NCBI GenBank assembly: GCA_046263755.1
Contig: JBJYZC010000013.1
Span: 26,002 to 90,001, forward strand
Length of the DNA stretch: 64,000 nucleotides
Direction: 5' to 3'
Source of the DNA: Lachnocurva sp029100405
GTDB lineage: Bacteria; Bacillota; Clostridia; Lachnospirales; Lachnospiraceae
The notes below the pieces were generated by a model. That model was not told where the DNA came from. It ran no database searches and saw nothing but the letters and a program-made list of their open reading frames with translations. A program made the translations under genes and the position numbers. This document shows positions 16,645 through 24,918 of this stretch, in pieces. Every line of letters starts with the position of its first letter. Within the stretch, counting starts at the first letter, position 1.

Positions 16645-17895
16645 ATGTATCTTACCGTCAAACAACAAGTAAAACACTTATCCAAGGAAGATTATCTTAC
16701 TATCAAGGAGCTTTGCCATACGGCGAAGAATCTTGCCAATGAAGCTATGTATAATGTACGCCAGTATTATTTTACAGAAGGCGAGTTTCTTAAATACGAA
16801 AAGAATTATACTCTTCTAAAGAACAGCCCTAATTACAAAGCGTTAAACTCTAATATGGCACAGCAAATTCTTAAAGAAGTCGATGGTTCTTTTAAGTCAT
16901 TCTTTGGCTTGCTGAAACTGGCAAAGCAGGGGAAATACGCTTTCAAGGACTGCAAATTACCACATTATCTTCCTAAAGATGGATACACAACACTTGTTAT
17001 AGGTTTTGTGAGACTTAATGGAAATAAACTGATCCTTCCGTTTTCTAACGGCTTCAAAAAAACACATAAAGCTGTCGAGATAACAATACCGCCCATACTG
17101 CTTGATAAAAAGGTTAAGGAAATCCGCATCATACCTAAAGCAAAAGCAAGGTTCTTTGAAATTCAGTACATCTATGAAGCTGAATGTGTTCAAAGGAATC
17201 TTAACACAAACAACGCACTTGCACTTGATTTAGGCGTGAACAATCTTGTAACCGCAGTTTCAAATATAGGCAAATCGTTCATCATAGACGGAAGAAGGCT
17301 TAAATCCATCAATCAATGGTTTAACAAAGAAAATGCTCGTTTGCAGTCTATAAAGGACAAACAGCACATTGGTAAAGGAACTACTAACAGACAAAAGGCG
17401 ATTGCGAGAGACCGCAACAATAAAGTCAATGATTACATGAACAAGACTGCCCGCAAGATTATTAACTACTGTGTATCCCATGATATAGGCACACTGGTTG
17501 TCGGATACAATGTCACATTCCAGAAGAACACCAATATGAGCAAACAGAATAATCAGAACTTCGTCAATATTCCGTATGGACAACTTCGCAGTAAACTTGA
17601 ATATCTCTGCGAACTGAATGGCATCACATTTGTAAAGCAGGAAGAATCCTATACATCCAAAGCGTCTTTCTGGGATAAGGACGACATTCCCGTTTACAAT
17701 GCTGACAACCCAAAAGAATATCAGTTCAGCGGCAGAAGAGTGCATCGCGGATTTTACAAAACGTCAACTGGAAAAACATTAAACGCGGACGTCAACGGTG
17801 CGCTGAATATTATGCGTAAAAGTAACGTTGTGGATCTTGGTATCCTATACGCTAGAGGCGAAGTGGACACGCCTGTAAGAATAAGGATTGCCTAG
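16645..17895 (+). CDS. tnpB: TnpB with shifted catalytic glutamate
   Basis: 416 residues. RuvC motif I is intact (ALDLGVNN, Asp195) and motif III is intact (LNADVNGALNI, Asp382). At the usual motif II position (TLVVGYN) a Gly (287) replaces the catalytic Glu. A conserved-looking EESYTSK segment (Glu333/Glu334) downstream probably supplies it, as in the known TnpB groups with rearranged sites. The zinc ribbon cysteines are absent. The protein is intact, starts after AAAGGAG, and is flanked by matching hairpins. Activity is likely but unproven. Confidence 0.85.
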   Translation: MYLTVKQQVKHLSKEDYLTIKELCHTAKNLANEAMYNVRQYYFTEGEFLKYEKNYTLLKNSPNYKALNSNMAQQILKEVDGSFKSFFGLLKLAKQGKYAFKDCKLPHYLPKDGYTTLVIGFVRLNGNKLILPFSNGFKKTHKAVEITIPPILLDKKVKEIRIIPKAKARFFEIQYIYEAECVQRNLNTNNALALDLGVNNLVTAVSNIGKSFIIDGRRLKSINQWFNKENARLQSIKDKQHIGKGTTNRQKAIARDRNNKVNDYMNKTARKIINYCVSHDIGTLVVGYNVTFQKNTNMSKQNNQNFVNIPYGQLRSKLEYLCELNGITFVKQEESYTSKASFWDKDDIPVYNADNPKEYQFSGRRVHRGFYKTSTGKTLNADVNGALNIMRKSNVVDLGILYARGEVDTPVRIRIA

Positions 17896-17966
17896 CAATA
17901 GGTGGAAACTTAAATATCAAACTTCTTAAATAAGAATAAGTGGATTTTTCCACCTATCTTTAGAAG

Positions 17967-18000
17967 CTCCGACCTCTAAGGCATTAGCCGTAGGTCGGAG
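17967..18000 (+). ncRNA. Right-end hairpin, probable part of the TnpB guide RNA
   Basis: A 9-bp stem with a CTAAGGCATTAGCCGT loop that can fold further (GGC/GCC), 71 bp past the tnpB stop and just before GTTCAC. The position fits the scaffold end of an omega-type RNA, with the guide starting after 18008. This is inferred from family behaviour. Confidence 0.4.
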
Positions 18001-18130
18001 AGGTTCACATTTAATGCAATGAGCACAATAGCAAAGGTTGCATTTGACACATATCATACGATGATAGATTAGCAATCCATAGAAAACCACAGGTATTTCT
18101 TAAGGCTACGGAGTCGGATTCAGGGTGAAA

Positions 18131-18358
18131 AATCGATATATGAAATCTGTTGAGAATCATGCGCATTTCTTGTGGTCAGAAGGTCGGATATGGAGGGTGA
18201 AAATCGATATATGAAATCTTTTTGGAATGATGCGTGTTTTTTGATCAGATTTATAGCATGAATTTCAAAAGTTTTTCTATATCGATTTTCTGAGTTGAAA
18301 AAGGCTTTTTTTCGACAATTCATACGCATTATTTTGAAAAAATTTCATATATCGAATT
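18131..18358. repeat. Family A repeat array 2 (2 forward + 2 reverse units)
   Basis: Forward units with AATCGATATATGAAATCT start at 18131 and 18202 (71 bp apart). Reverse units end in ATATCGATT near 18287 and ATATCGAATT near 18358 (70 bp apart). The first forward unit carries GCGCATTTCT in place of the common GCGTGTTTT. It fills the gap between the tnpB element and the SDR gene. Confidence 0.9.
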
Positions 18359-18380
18359 TGAAAGCCGGATAGGAGGAAAT

Positions 18381-19319
18381 ATGCAGATCGTAAGGGAAAT
18401 ATGGAATCATCTGACAAGCTTGTTCGGGACTCTGGTTCTCATTGCCGGAATCATAGGTTTGATCGTTGGATGGATAGAGAGAGTCTATCTAAGATCCGGT
18501 GAAAAAACAACAAAGACTGCAACAGAAACAAAGACTCTAAGCGAGGTGCAAAAAAGGCGTCTTGCCATTATTACCGGTGCGTCCAGTGGACTGGGCATGG
18601 CCTATGCAAAGGCGATTGATAAAGATCCGGAAAAATTCGAGGTCGATGAGATCTGGCTTGTTGCCCGGCGAAAGGACCGTCTGGAGGACTTGGCTTCTTT
18701 GCTTCATCTTCCGGTTCAAATCATACCTTTGGATCTGACTAGATCTGAGTCTATAGAAGTGCTGAAAAACAAGCTTTTGAAGGAGAAGGTGGATTCTGTT
18801 TCCCTCCTATTGAATTGCGCCGGTTTTGGAGCTTTCGGCTCTTCGGAAAAAGTTGGCTATCAGAAGGAGGGAAGGATGATCGATTTAAATGACCGGGCAG
18901 CCGCCCAGCTAACCAATATCGTGATCCCTTATCTTCATCCGGGAGCCAGGATCGGAGAAGTTTGCTCAGTTGCCGGCCTCCAGCCGATTCCTTTCTTCAA
19001 TGCCTATGCTGCATCCAAGGCTTTCCTTTACAGCTATAGCAGAGCCCTTCGGGTGGAACTTTTGAGGAAGAAAGTCAGTGTCACGGCCATCTGCCCTTAT
19101 TGGGTGAGGGATACAGGCTTCATCGGTACAGCAATGGATGAAAAATCCCACCATCTTCTTTTTACTTCTACGACAAAGCAGGTGGTCTCCCGTTCGCTTT
19201 CTTCTATCTATCGCCGTCATGCCATGTCAACGCCGGGATTCATTCCGACATTAGACCGCATTTTCTGTGGATTGATCCCGGACAATCTTCTTTCTTATAT
19301 CATGACGCGATTCTTATAA
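18381..19319 (+). CDS. Membrane-anchored short-chain dehydrogenase
   Basis: 312 residues. An N-terminal membrane helix (about 12-32) precedes a classical SDR domain: cofactor loop TGASSGLG (65-72), NCAG (145-148), Ser196, and the catalytic Tyr209 and Lys213 in YAASK. An arginine pair after the second strand (ARRKDR) suggests NADPH. The substrate is unknown. Similar anchored SDRs of Firmicutes are annotated only generally. The RBS AGGAGG is strong. It stands alone between a repeat array and a transporter gene. Confidence 0.85.
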   Translation: MQIVREIWNHLTSLFGTLVLIAGIIGLIVGWIERVYLRSGEKTTKTATETKTLSEVQKRRLAIITGASSGLGMAYAKAIDKDPEKFEVDEIWLVARRKDRLEDLASLLHLPVQIIPLDLTRSESIEVLKNKLLKEKVDSVSLLLNCAGFGAFGSSEKVGYQKEGRMIDLNDRAAAQLTNIVIPYLHPGARIGEVCSVAGLQPIPFFNAYAASKAFLYSYSRALRVELLRKKVSVTAICPYWVRDTGFIGTAMDEKSHHLLFTSTTKQVVSRSLSSIYRRHAMSTPGFIPTLDRIFCGLIPDNLLSYIMTRFL

Positions 19320-19513
19320 TGTTTCCCTTCCTTCTTTCCTATATGACGATGCGAGCCTTTTTACCAATACAGGCTGCCCATATCCAAACAAGATTCTTAT
19401 AATAACCGTCGATTTTCTGTCCTGTCATTTGTTATAATGGTTAAGATTTGGACCTTTATTTGTTGCAAAAAATTGCAAAGGGAATCTTGTTAGAGTACAG
19501 AAAGGTGGGGCGG

Positions 19514-20923
19514 ATGACGAAAATTCTTACGGAAATAGATACCTATCTCTATTTTCCGGTTCTTGTTTTACTTCTGGCAGCAGCCGGTATTTATTTTACG
19601 GTGCGGACCAGAGCAGTTCAGATCCGTATGTATGGTGAGGCCTGGAAGGTCCTCTGGGAGAAACCCAAGGAAGAAGGGGCGGTCTCTCCATTCCAGGCAC
19701 TTATGGTTTCCACGGCATCCCGTGTCGGGACGGGAAATATCATCGGAGTTTCTACGGCTATCTGTCTGGGCGGCCCCGGTGCTATGTTCTGGATGTGGCT
19801 TTTGGCTGTCCTGGGGAGTGCATCTGCTTATGTTGAGACCGTTCTGGCTCAGATCTATAAAAAGAGGGAGCCGAATGGCGTCGGCTGTTACGGCGGCCCG
19901 GAGCATTATATCGAGGATGCCATCCACAGCAGGAAACTGGCAAAAGTCTTTACGGTCTGCATGATCCTGGCTTATGGTTTCGGTTTTAATTTGCTCTGCT
20001 CTTATAACCTGCAATCTGCTTTTACCGTCTATTCTTTTTATGACAAAAAGCTGACCCCTCTGATCATTGGCGGCATTCTTGCCATTCTTGTCCTGATCTG
20101 CATCCTTGGCGGAGGAAAGCGGATTGTGAGATTGACGGAACTTATCGTGCCATTTATGGGATTTATCTATGTCGCTGTAGCTGTTTTGATCTGTATTGTG
20201 AACTTTCACCATATTCCTTCCATGTTTGCCATGATCTTCCGGGATGCCTTTAATTTCCGGGCCATCGGAAGCGGAATTGCAGGGTCCTGCATGGTCTATG
20301 GAATCAAGAGAGGCCTCTATTCGAACGAAGCCGGTGTCGGTTCGGCACCCCATGCTGCAGCATCTGCAGATACCTCACATCCCGTCAAACAAGGTCTTGC
20401 GGCCGTGGTCTCTGTTTCTATTGACACTCTCTTCCTCTGTACGGCAACCGGTCTCTTATGTCTCGTCACCAACGTTCCGCGGACGGCAAAAAGTGCCGGC
20501 GCGCCCTATGTTCAGCAGGCCCTGTCCAGCTTCTTAAAGGGCTTCGGACCGGCATATCTCACCATTGCGCTGATCCTGTTTGCATTCACAACTTTGATCG
20601 GAAATCTCTATTATGTGGATAACGGGCTGAAATATCTGCACAATAACAAGATGCCGGGGAAGAAGTTTCTGACCATCTTCCGCCTGATCTGTGCTCTTGT
20701 TATTTTCGCCGGTGCCTTAATACCGATGGATGCGGCCTGGGCACTTGCGGATATCACCATGGGAGCCATGGCTCTGATCAATATCCCCTGCTGCGTCCGC
20801 CTTGGGAATGTGGCCTTCCGCGCGACCCGGGATTATGAGAAACAGAAAAAGACAGGGCAGGATCCGGTTTTCCACGCCAAGGATGTCGGGCTGGATCCGA
20901 AAGAGTTAGACTACTGGAAGTAG
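19514..20923 (+). CDS. AgcS-family sodium:alanine/glycine symporter
   Basis: 469 residues with about eleven membrane segments. Family signatures are seen: ALMVSTASRVGTGNIIGV near the N-terminus, YGIKRGLYSNEAGVGSAPHAAA in the middle, and DITMGAMALINIP near the end. It imports small neutral amino acids with Na+. The start at 19514 is chosen because AAAGGTGGGG precedes it; an upstream Met would add 22 hydrophilic residues. A TRIC-like gene follows 9 bases later, so the two are co-transcribed. Confidence 0.93.
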   Translation: MTKILTEIDTYLYFPVLVLLLAAAGIYFTVRTRAVQIRMYGEAWKVLWEKPKEEGAVSPFQALMVSTASRVGTGNIIGVSTAICLGGPGAMFWMWLLAVLGSASAYVETVLAQIYKKREPNGVGCYGGPEHYIEDAIHSRKLAKVFTVCMILAYGFGFNLLCSYNLQSAFTVYSFYDKKLTPLIIGGILAILVLICILGGGKRIVRLTELIVPFMGFIYVAVAVLICIVNFHHIPSMFAMIFRDAFNFRAIGSGIAGSCMVYGIKRGLYSNEAGVGSAPHAAASADTSHPVKQGLAAVVSVSIDTLFLCTATGLLCLVTNVPRTAKSAGAPYVQQALSSFLKGFGPAYLTIALILFAFTTLIGNLYYVDNGLKYLHNNKMPGKKFLTIFRLICALVIFAGALIPMDAAWALADITMGAMALINIPCCVRLGNVAFRATRDYEKQKKTGQDPVFHAKDVGLDPKELDYWK

Positions 20924-20932
20924 GGGGAAGAA

Positions 20933-21583
20933 ATGCCGGCTTTTATTTCTATTATGGATCTGATCGGGACGATCGCATTCGCAATTTCCGGGGCCATGGT
21001 CGCTGTGAAAAAGGACATGGATATCTTCGGCATCATGATTCTGGCTCTGACAACGGCCGCCGGGGGCGGCTTTGTCCGCGACCTGACCATAGGCAGGATT
21101 CCTCCGGCCGTCTTTTTGAATCCGATCTACATCATCCTGTCCTTTGCCACTGCTCTGGTGGTCTTCTTCGTGATCCGCTATGTGCGGAAGGGCGACCGGA
21201 TCCTTCGGCTGATCCGGGTCTATGAGAAACTCCTTCTGGTTACGGATTCTCTGGGGCTTGCGGCCTTTACCGTGGACGGCGTCTATGCCGGCCGGATGGT
21301 GTCGAAAACAAATGTCTTTCTTATGATTTTTCTTGGTGTCATCACCGGTGTCGGGGGAGGAATTCTCCGGGATCTGTTCGCTGCGCAGAAGCCCTATATT
21401 TTCGTCCGCCATGTCTACGCTCTGGCATCGGTGGCAGGCGCTGTCGCCACAGCCCTTCTTCCGGCTGTGATCGGCTGGCCCAAGGCAATGCTCGTCGGAT
21501 TTTTCCTGGTCCTTCTGATCCGTTATCTGGCGGCCCACTTTCGCTGGAACCTGCCAAGGGCCCTCCCCGGTGGGGAAATATAG
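20933..21583 (+). CDS. TRIC-family (UPF0126) membrane channel protein
   Basis: 216 residues in two homologous halves of three membrane segments each, with the repeated glycine-rich signatures GGGFVRDL (first half) and GGGILRDL (second half). Bacterial members of this family form trimeric channels; amino acid or cation passage has been proposed. Its tight coupling to the AgcS gene fits a role in amino acid transport. The stop codon lies inside an AAATATAGACC word. Confidence 0.88.
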   Translation: MPAFISIMDLIGTIAFAISGAMVAVKKDMDIFGIMILALTTAAGGGFVRDLTIGRIPPAVFLNPIYIILSFATALVVFFVIRYVRKGDRILRLIRVYEKLLLVTDSLGLAAFTVDGVYAGRMVSKTNVFLMIFLGVITGVGGGILRDLFAAQKPYIFVRHVYALASVAGAVATALLPAVIGWPKAMLVGFFLVLLIRYLAAHFRWNLPRALPGGEI

Positions 21584-21586
21584 ACC
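21576..21586 (+). repeat. AAATATAGACC word overlapping the TRIC-gene stop codon
   Basis: The TAG stop (21581-21583) is part of the word; a hairpin begins 4 bases later. Confidence 0.85.
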
Positions 21587-21589
21587 AGA

Positions 21590-21613
21590 CCGGAAGGAAA
21601 TTTTGCCTTCCGG
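21590..21613 (+). terminator. Hairpin after the TRIC gene
   Basis: CCGGAAGG / CCTTCCGG with an AAATTTTG loop. No T-run follows, so termination would be weak or Rho-assisted. Confidence 0.5.
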
Positions 21614-21646
21614 CATTAGCGGAGAAGCTATTGTACCATGTCACTT

Positions 21647-21708
21647 CAAAATATAGGCAGGCAATAGAGATTTCAAAACAAAATATAGGCAGGCAATAGA
21701 GATTTCTA
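21647..21708. repeat. 32-bp direct repeat upstream of the EF-G-like gene
   Basis: Two adjacent copies of a sequence beginning CAAAATATAGGCAGG, 32 bp apart. Confidence 0.85.
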
Positions 21709-21845
21709 AAAACTCCATAGAAAATTGTAAATATTACACAATATATGATTGTATTGCCTAATATTTTTGTATAAAATGGTGATGAAAATAAGGTTGTCGG
21801 AAAACCAGTCAAAGGCTCGATTCTTAGGATAGGGGGAACTTGCGT

Positions 21846-23930
21846 ATGAAGGTTTATACTACTGACAAGATTCGTAACGTCGTCATTTTAGGACATGGGG
21901 GTGCAGGAAAGACGACTCTGACCGAGGCCATGGCATATCTGGCCGGTCTGGTAGCAAGGCAGGGGAAAGTCGAGGATGGAAATACCATCTCTGACTTTTC
22001 CAAGGAGGAGATCCGGAGGAAGATCTCCATTTCGACTGCGGTCGTTCCGATCGAATGGGAGGATTATAAGATCAATATCCTCGATACACCGGGCTTTTTC
22101 GGTTTCGCAGGAGAAGTGGAAGAGGCTCTGAGTGTAGCAGATGGCGCTATTATTGTGGTGTCCGGCAAGGCCGGTATCGAAGCCGGTACGGAAAGAGCCT
22201 GGGATCTCTGTGAGAAATATCATCTGCCCAGGATCTTCTTTGTGACGGATATGGATGATGATAAGGTCTCTTATCGTCAGGTCATCGAAGATCTGACTGC
22301 TATGTTCGGAAAGAAGATCGCGCCTTTCAACATGCCTCTTCGTGAGAATGGTCAGCTGACCGGCTATATCAATGTCATTCAGAAGAAGGCCTTTCGCTAT
22401 GACAAGCATGACACCATAGAGATCGATATGCCGGATTATTCCGAAGACTATCTGGAACAATATCATTCGACCTTGATGGAAGCGGTTGCAGAGACTTCCG
22501 AAGAATTTCTCGACCGCTATCTGGACGGAGATACCTTCTCCGAGCAGGAGATCCGTGCGGCAGTCCGCCTGACCATACAGGACGGCTCTATTGTTCCGGT
22601 CGGCAGCGGCTCCGGCCTTCTTGCCCGGGGCGTCTATACCCTTCTGGATGATATTGTGAAATATATGCCATCCGCAGACAATCGCAAGATGACCGGCATT
22701 AATATCCGGACCAACGAAATTTTCGAAGCAAACTTCGACATTTTAAAACCCAAGACGGCCTTTGTCTTTAAGACCATTGTGGATCCTTTCCTGGGCCGCT
22801 TCAGCCTGATCAAAGTCAGGTCCGGCGTGATCAAATCCGATGATCTCCTTTATGACAGCCGGACCGATCGGGAATATAAGATCGGGAAGCTCTATATTTT
22901 GACTGGAAATAAAACAGCGGAAGTGCCGGAACTCCATGCCGGTGATCTGGGTGCTCTGGCCAAGCTTTCGGATCTGGCGACATCGGATACCCTGTCGACC
23001 AAGGCAGTACCGATCATGTATGCCAAGATCGATCTGCCGATTCCCTATACCAGTCTGCGCTGGAAGGCCGTTCATAAGAGTGATGTCGATAAGATCGCTC
23101 AGTCGATGGCAAAACTCATGGCAGAGGATCCGACCTTTAAGGCTGTCAATGATGCGGAAAATCAGCAGTCTCTGATCTATGGAATGGGCGACCTCCATCT
23201 CGAGACCATCCAGTCCCGTCTGGAACATGATTATAAGGCGCCGATTGAAGTGGACCGGCCGAGAGTTGCCTTCCGCGAGACCATTCAGAAGACAGCCGAT
23301 GTGGAGGCTAAGTATAAGAAGCAGAACGGCGGACATGGCCAGTATGGGCATGTCAAGATGCGCTTTGAACCTTCCGGCAGCGATAAGCCTTATGAATTCA
23401 AGGAAGAGGTCGTCGGAGGAGCCGTGCCCAAGGGATTTTTCCCCGCTGTTGAGAAGGGGATCGCAGCCTCCTGCAAGGCTGGCCCTCTGGCCGGTTATCC
23501 GGTGGTCGGCGTCCGGGCCATCCTCTATGACGGATCCTATCATCCGGTGGATTCTTCGGAAATGGCCTTCATGACGGCATCTCAGATGGCCTTTAAGAAG
23601 GGATTTCTGGAGGCCGCGCCCGTTCTTCTGGAGCCGATCGTAGATTTGAAGGTGACCGTACCCGATGCCTATACCGGTGATATTATGGGCGACCTGAATA
23701 AGAGGCGGGGCCGGGTGCTTGGCATGACGCCGCAGAATGGCAGGCAGGTCATCGAGGCAGAGGTTCCGGAAATGGAGCTCTATGGCTATTGTACAGCCCT
23801 TCGCTCCATGACGGGCGGCCGCGGCCTCTATGAATATCATTTTGTCCGCTACGAGAAGACGCCGGCAGAGATCCAGAGCCGGGAAGTCTCGGAACATGCG
23901 AAGGAAGTCGAAAAGAAGACAGAAGGATAA
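21846..23930 (+). CDS. Elongation factor G paralogue (EF-G-like GTPase)
   Basis: 694 residues with the EF-G domain order: G domain with GHGGAGKTT (16-24) and DTPGF, beta barrel, then domains III-V ending TGGRGLYEYHF. It is shorter than translational EF-G and the usual NKMD G4 motif reads VTDMDD, so guanine specificity may be changed. The switch region is also unusual (STAVVPIEW). It is probably a specialised factor, not the housekeeping FusA, which would lie with ribosomal genes. The ATG at 21846 follows AGGGGGAA; an upstream TTG is less likely. The stop lies in a 16-bp direct repeat. Confidence 0.85.
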   Translation: MKVYTTDKIRNVVILGHGGAGKTTLTEAMAYLAGLVARQGKVEDGNTISDFSKEEIRRKISISTAVVPIEWEDYKINILDTPGFFGFAGEVEEALSVADGAIIVVSGKAGIEAGTERAWDLCEKYHLPRIFFVTDMDDDKVSYRQVIEDLTAMFGKKIAPFNMPLRENGQLTGYINVIQKKAFRYDKHDTIEIDMPDYSEDYLEQYHSTLMEAVAETSEEFLDRYLDGDTFSEQEIRAAVRLTIQDGSIVPVGSGSGLLARGVYTLLDDIVKYMPSADNRKMTGINIRTNEIFEANFDILKPKTAFVFKTIVDPFLGRFSLIKVRSGVIKSDDLLYDSRTDREYKIGKLYILTGNKTAEVPELHAGDLGALAKLSDLATSDTLSTKAVPIMYAKIDLPIPYTSLRWKAVHKSDVDKIAQSMAKLMAEDPTFKAVNDAENQQSLIYGMGDLHLETIQSRLEHDYKAPIEVDRPRVAFRETIQKTADVEAKYKKQNGGHGQYGHVKMRFEPSGSDKPYEFKEEVVGGAVPKGFFPAVEKGIAASCKAGPLAGYPVVGVRAILYDGSYHPVDSSEMAFMTASQMAFKKGFLEAAPVLLEPIVDLKVTVPDAYTGDIMGDLNKRRGRVLGMTPQNGRQVIEAEVPEMELYGYCTALRSMTGGRGLYEYHFVRYEKTPAEIQSREVSEHAKEVEKKTEG

Positions 23931-23958
23931 GGATTTTAAAGGATAAGGATTTTATTCT

Positions 23959-24004
23959 AAAAACCGCTTCCCCGTCAGATCTTTGATGGGGAGGCGGTTT
24001 TTTT
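23959..24004. terminator. Bidirectional terminator between EF-G-like and DUF624 genes
   Basis: AAAACCGC..CCCC pairs with GGGG..GCGGTTTTTTT. Arms and the loop GTCAGATCTTTGAT are almost the same as in the terminator at 31640-31683. It separates convergent genes. Confidence 0.92.
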
Positions 24005-24028
24005 AGCTTTTGTCTTTATAGCTTTTGT

Positions 24029-24679
24029 CTATATTTTCTGGTCCTGGTCTGCATTTCCCTGCTCTGCTTTCTCAAAGACCCGGTTCAGAAAGAGTGAGAA
24101 GAAACAAGCTATGCCGGAAGCCCCGACGAAGAGAAAGATGCTGAAGAATAGAACCGCTGCAATTCCGTTATGGAAAGCCAGATCCAGTGGCAGAAAGAGG
24201 ACAAGGACGAAGAAGATTGATAAAAAGAGGTTGCCGAAGGCCAGGCGGAGAGCGTTTTTCACGGTCTGTGCGTAAGTTTCCCGGTAGCGGGCCGTAATCG
24301 GAAAGGCATAGAGGATCACAGCGACGACCGAAAAGAGAAGGAGCCAGACCGGATATTGGAGGATCTCAAAAGAGGGGTCAATGACCTTATAGATCAAATA
24401 TAGATCGGCCGAAAAGAAGAGGAGAAGACCGAGGCAGGGAAGCCAGAGGAGAGTGGACCGGGTAAAGTCCTTCTTAAATTGCCGGAAATAAGCACGGACA
24501 GGATAGGTCTCTTCTTTTCGAATGATTTTAATGGTCTGGCTGTAGAGTGCGGTCAGGGCTGCTCCAATCGTTATGATGGGAAGACAAGTGACAAGGAAAA
24601 CCGCATTCAGGCAGATCAGATCAAAGAGAATACCCAGGGCACGCTGCATAGGATTGTTCGGATCAAAGTACTTTTTCAT
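24029..24679 (-). CDS. DUF624 (YesL-family) membrane protein
   Basis: 216 residues, about five membrane segments, with the YesL-like start (FDLICLNAVFLVTCLPIITIG) and the KDFTRSTL loop. Function is not known, but these genes nearly always sit beside sugar ABC transporters of the type found next door. It is divergent from the binding-protein gene, sharing a 239-bp control region. The short polar tail (NADQDQKI) is ordinary. Confidence 0.85.
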   Translation of the reverse strand: MKKYFDPNNPMQRALGILFDLICLNAVFLVTCLPIITIGAALTALYSQTIKIIRKEETYPVRAYFRQFKKDFTRSTLLWLPCLGLLLFFSADLYLIYKVIDPSFEILQYPVWLLLFSVVAVILYAFPITARYRETYAQTVKNALRLAFGNLFLSIFFVLVLFLPLDLAFHNGIAAVLFFSIFLFVGASGIACFFSLFLNRVFEKAEQGNADQDQKI

Positions 24680-24918
24680 AAATTACCTCACTTTCATTTG
24701 TCTATATTATACAAAAAAAATAACGATATTCATTGCTTCTTGTTCAAAATAATAATTTTTGACAAATAAAAAGCAAGTTCTGTCAAACAGAGAAGACCGG
24801 TAGATGATATAACGACAGTATCAAAGCAATCAAAGAAAATCAGGCCTGGTTTTCAACCATTGTATGGATATGCAACTCCGAAGAGGGACTTTGGGGGTGT
24901 TTAAAAAGGAGGAAAGGA
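24680..24918. other. Divergent control region DUF624 / sugar ABC operon
   Basis: AT-rich. A TTGACA at 24759-24764 and TATAAT on the minus strand near 24705-24712 are plausible promoter pieces, but no full pair with good spacing was found for the ABC operon. No clear palindrome for the AraC regulator. Confidence 0.35.

Larger units (their letters stand above)
16473..18008 (+). mobile_element. tnpB-only IS605-type element
   Basis: Two look-alike hairpins bracket a single tnpB. The left one is 16473-16503 (CCCCTACCT / AGGTAGGGG); the right one is 17967-18000 (CTCCGACCT / AGGTCGGAG). Both have CTAAG after the left arm and are followed by GTTCAC (16516-16521 and 18003-18008). No tnpA is present, so it would need a transposase from elsewhere. 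The right end, after the stop codon, is where the guide RNA of TnpB is normally encoded. Exact ends are uncertain. Confidence 0.7.

Noticed and set aside
22743..23897. Minus-strand open frame of 384 codons opposite the EF-G-like gene
   Set aside because: Shadow of a well-conserved gene with no protein family features.
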